Position numbers and translations under genes: made by a program. From Sphingopyxis indica (GTDB lineage: Bacteria > Pseudomonadota > Alphaproteobacteria > Sphingomonadales > Sphingomonadaceae): a DNA stretch of 64,000 bases. Numbering within the stretch: position 1 is the first letter of the stretch; every line of letters begins with the position of its first letter. Of the stretch, positions 63,195 through 64,000 are shown piece after piece. The stretch is from assembly GCF_900188185.1 (NCBI RefSeq), contig NZ_FZPA01000002.1, positions 186,001 to 250,000 of the forward strand, written 5' to 3'. Below the pieces are notes generated by a model. The model saw nothing but the letters and a program-made list of their open reading frames with translations. It searched no databases and was not told where the DNA came from.

Positions 63195-64000
63195 ATGGCA
63201 CAAATCGGAAGGACCCGGTCCGCCCTGTTTCTGACCGGAGCGGCGATCGCGGCTACGCCCGTCGCGGCGATCGCGCAGGACGCTGCCGAAGACATGAGCG
63301 GCGACATCATCGTCACCGCGCAGCGGCAGGAACAGCGACTTCAGGATGTCCCGGTGTCGGTCACAGCATTCGGCGCCGATCAGCTGCGCGAAAGCAGCAT
63401 CGAAACCGTGCAGGACATTGCGACGCGGACGCCGGGCCTCGCGATCACCGCGGTCGATCCGATCAACACCAATTTCGCGATGCGCGGTATCGGCAGCGCA
63501 CCGGGAATCAGCCAGAATGCCGGCGGCGATCCGTCGGTCGTCGTCTTCGTCGATGGCGTCTATGCCGGGCGCGGCGGCACCCCCGATCTCGATACGCTCG
63601 ACCTCGAGCGGGTCGAGGTGCTGCGGGGGCCGCAAGGCACGCTGTTCGGCAAGAATGCGATCGGCGGTCTCGTCCAGTTCGTCAGCCGCAAACCTGACGA
63701 CGAGACCAGCTTCTATTTCGACGGGACCTATGGCAACTATAGCCGCGTCGGCATAACCGCGCGGGGCAATCTGCCGCTCAGCGACAAAATCTTTCTGTCG
63801 GCGGGCGTCGCGCACAAGCAGCGCGACGGGTTCGAATATAATGAAACCACCGGCAATGACGTCAACGACCTCAACCTGACGACCGGCCGCCTCGCGCTGC
63901 GCTTCGTGCCGACCGACACGCTCGACATCATCCTGCGCGCCGATGTTTCGCATCAGGACCAGAAAGGCAATCCGCGCCACAATAATTGCGACGCGACCTT
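63195..64000 (+). CDS. TonB-dependent receptor, partial (C-terminus outside window)
   Basis: The first 268 residues of an outer-membrane receptor. ATG at 63195 follows GGGAGAAG. A signal peptide (ALFLTGAAIAATPVAAIAQ) is followed by a TonB-box-like DIIVTAQRQEQRLQDVPVSV and the plug domain (IATRTPGLAI, FAMRGIGS, VFVDGVYAGRGG, LERVEVLRGPQGTLFGKNAIGG). This is the ferric-siderophore/FecA-like sphingomonad group, often linked to aromatic or xenobiotic uptake. It runs off the right edge. Confidence 0.95.
   Translation, partial: MAQIGRTRSALFLTGAAIAATPVAAIAQDAAEDMSGDIIVTAQRQEQRLQDVPVSVTAFGADQLRESSIETVQDIATRTPGLAITAVDPINTNFAMRGIGSAPGISQNAGGDPSVVVFVDGVYAGRGGTPDLDTLDLERVEVLRGPQGTLFGKNAIGGLVQFVSRKPDDETSFYFDGTYGNYSRVGITARGNLPLSDKIFLSAGVAHKQRDGFEYNETTGNDVNDLNLTTGRLALRFVPTDTLDIILRADVSHQDQKGNPRHNNCDAT

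Overview
The window is a dense, GC-rich chromosomal segment of an alphaproteobacterium, most likely a sphingomonad (Sphingomonadaceae, Sphingopyxis-like). The signs are a GapR/DUF2312 protein, an FYDLN-acid (TIGR02300) protein beside aroA, the aroA-cmk-rpsA-ihfB order, a circularly permuted two-piece tmRNA with the tag ANDNEALALAA, several TonB-dependent receptors, and many sphingomonad-style GC-rich palindromic repeats. The genus is inference; the alphaproteobacterial placement is well supported. Most of the window is housekeeping core genome, with a few accessory insertions.

Layout. 1-2.7 kb: redox pair, a membrane protein cut by the window edge and an 811-residue fusion of a flavin oxidoreductase, two cyclic-nucleotide-binding domains and a four-cluster ferredoxin. 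2.9-7.8 kb: bpt, pyk, DUF1244, gapR, YbjQ-like, yebC, ruvC. 7.8-15.2 kb: a large autotransporter, an ECF-type sigma factor with a coupled membrane partner, a small DESFPASDPP-motif protein, and a lipoprotein-type PQQ dehydrogenase fused to cytochrome c. 15.4-22 kb: map, a 51-codon ORF coupled to clpA, clpA, and a TonB-dependent receptor. 22.7-23.6 kb: ssrA (tmRNA) and mscL. 23.7-26.8 kb: lemA with two TPM-domain genes, a 265-bp palindromic element, and a Nudix hydrolase.

26.9-34.1 kb: rhomboid protease, greA, and the carA-carB operon interrupted by a lower-GC unknown ORF; carA itself carries an in-frame translated repeat element. Then yqeY. 34.2-38.7 kb: DUF559 endonuclease-like gene, dnaG-rpoD. 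38.7-46.6 kb: a membrane protein divergent from a membrane-anchored winged-helix regulator, an orphan PspC-like gene behind a textbook sigma-54 promoter, an unknown gene, a MoxR ATPase, a GFA protein, a soluble chemoreceptor-like protein, a PaaG-like crotonase and an HD-domain protein. 46.6-50.7 kb: two periplasmic unknowns, an Rrf2 regulator, a DUF421 pair, pcm, and tRNA-Ala(GGC) followed by two decayed copies at an exact 76-bp period. 50.8-55.9 kb: FYDLN gene, aroA, a CBU_0592-like gene, cmk, rpsA, ihfB. 56-64 kb: ABC exporter pair, tRNA-Leu(UAA), SBP-like lipoprotein, DUF4112 gene, secreted amidohydrolase, an MFS transporter divergent from a TonB-dependent receptor that runs off the window.

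Regulatory themes. The same 18-bp operator (consensus close to cTTxACGTxxACGTxAAg) lies just upstream of the PQQ dehydrogenase, moxR and crotonase genes, suggesting a small dispersed regulon. GC-rich paired palindromes recur at seven places, once inside a coding sequence. No CRISPR array, prophage, transposase gene or replication origin was seen. The best candidates for something undescribed are the ORF wedged into carAB, the translated repeat in carA, the tRNA-Ala tandem decay array, the shared operator, and the cyclic-nucleotide-gated flavin/Fe-S fusion.
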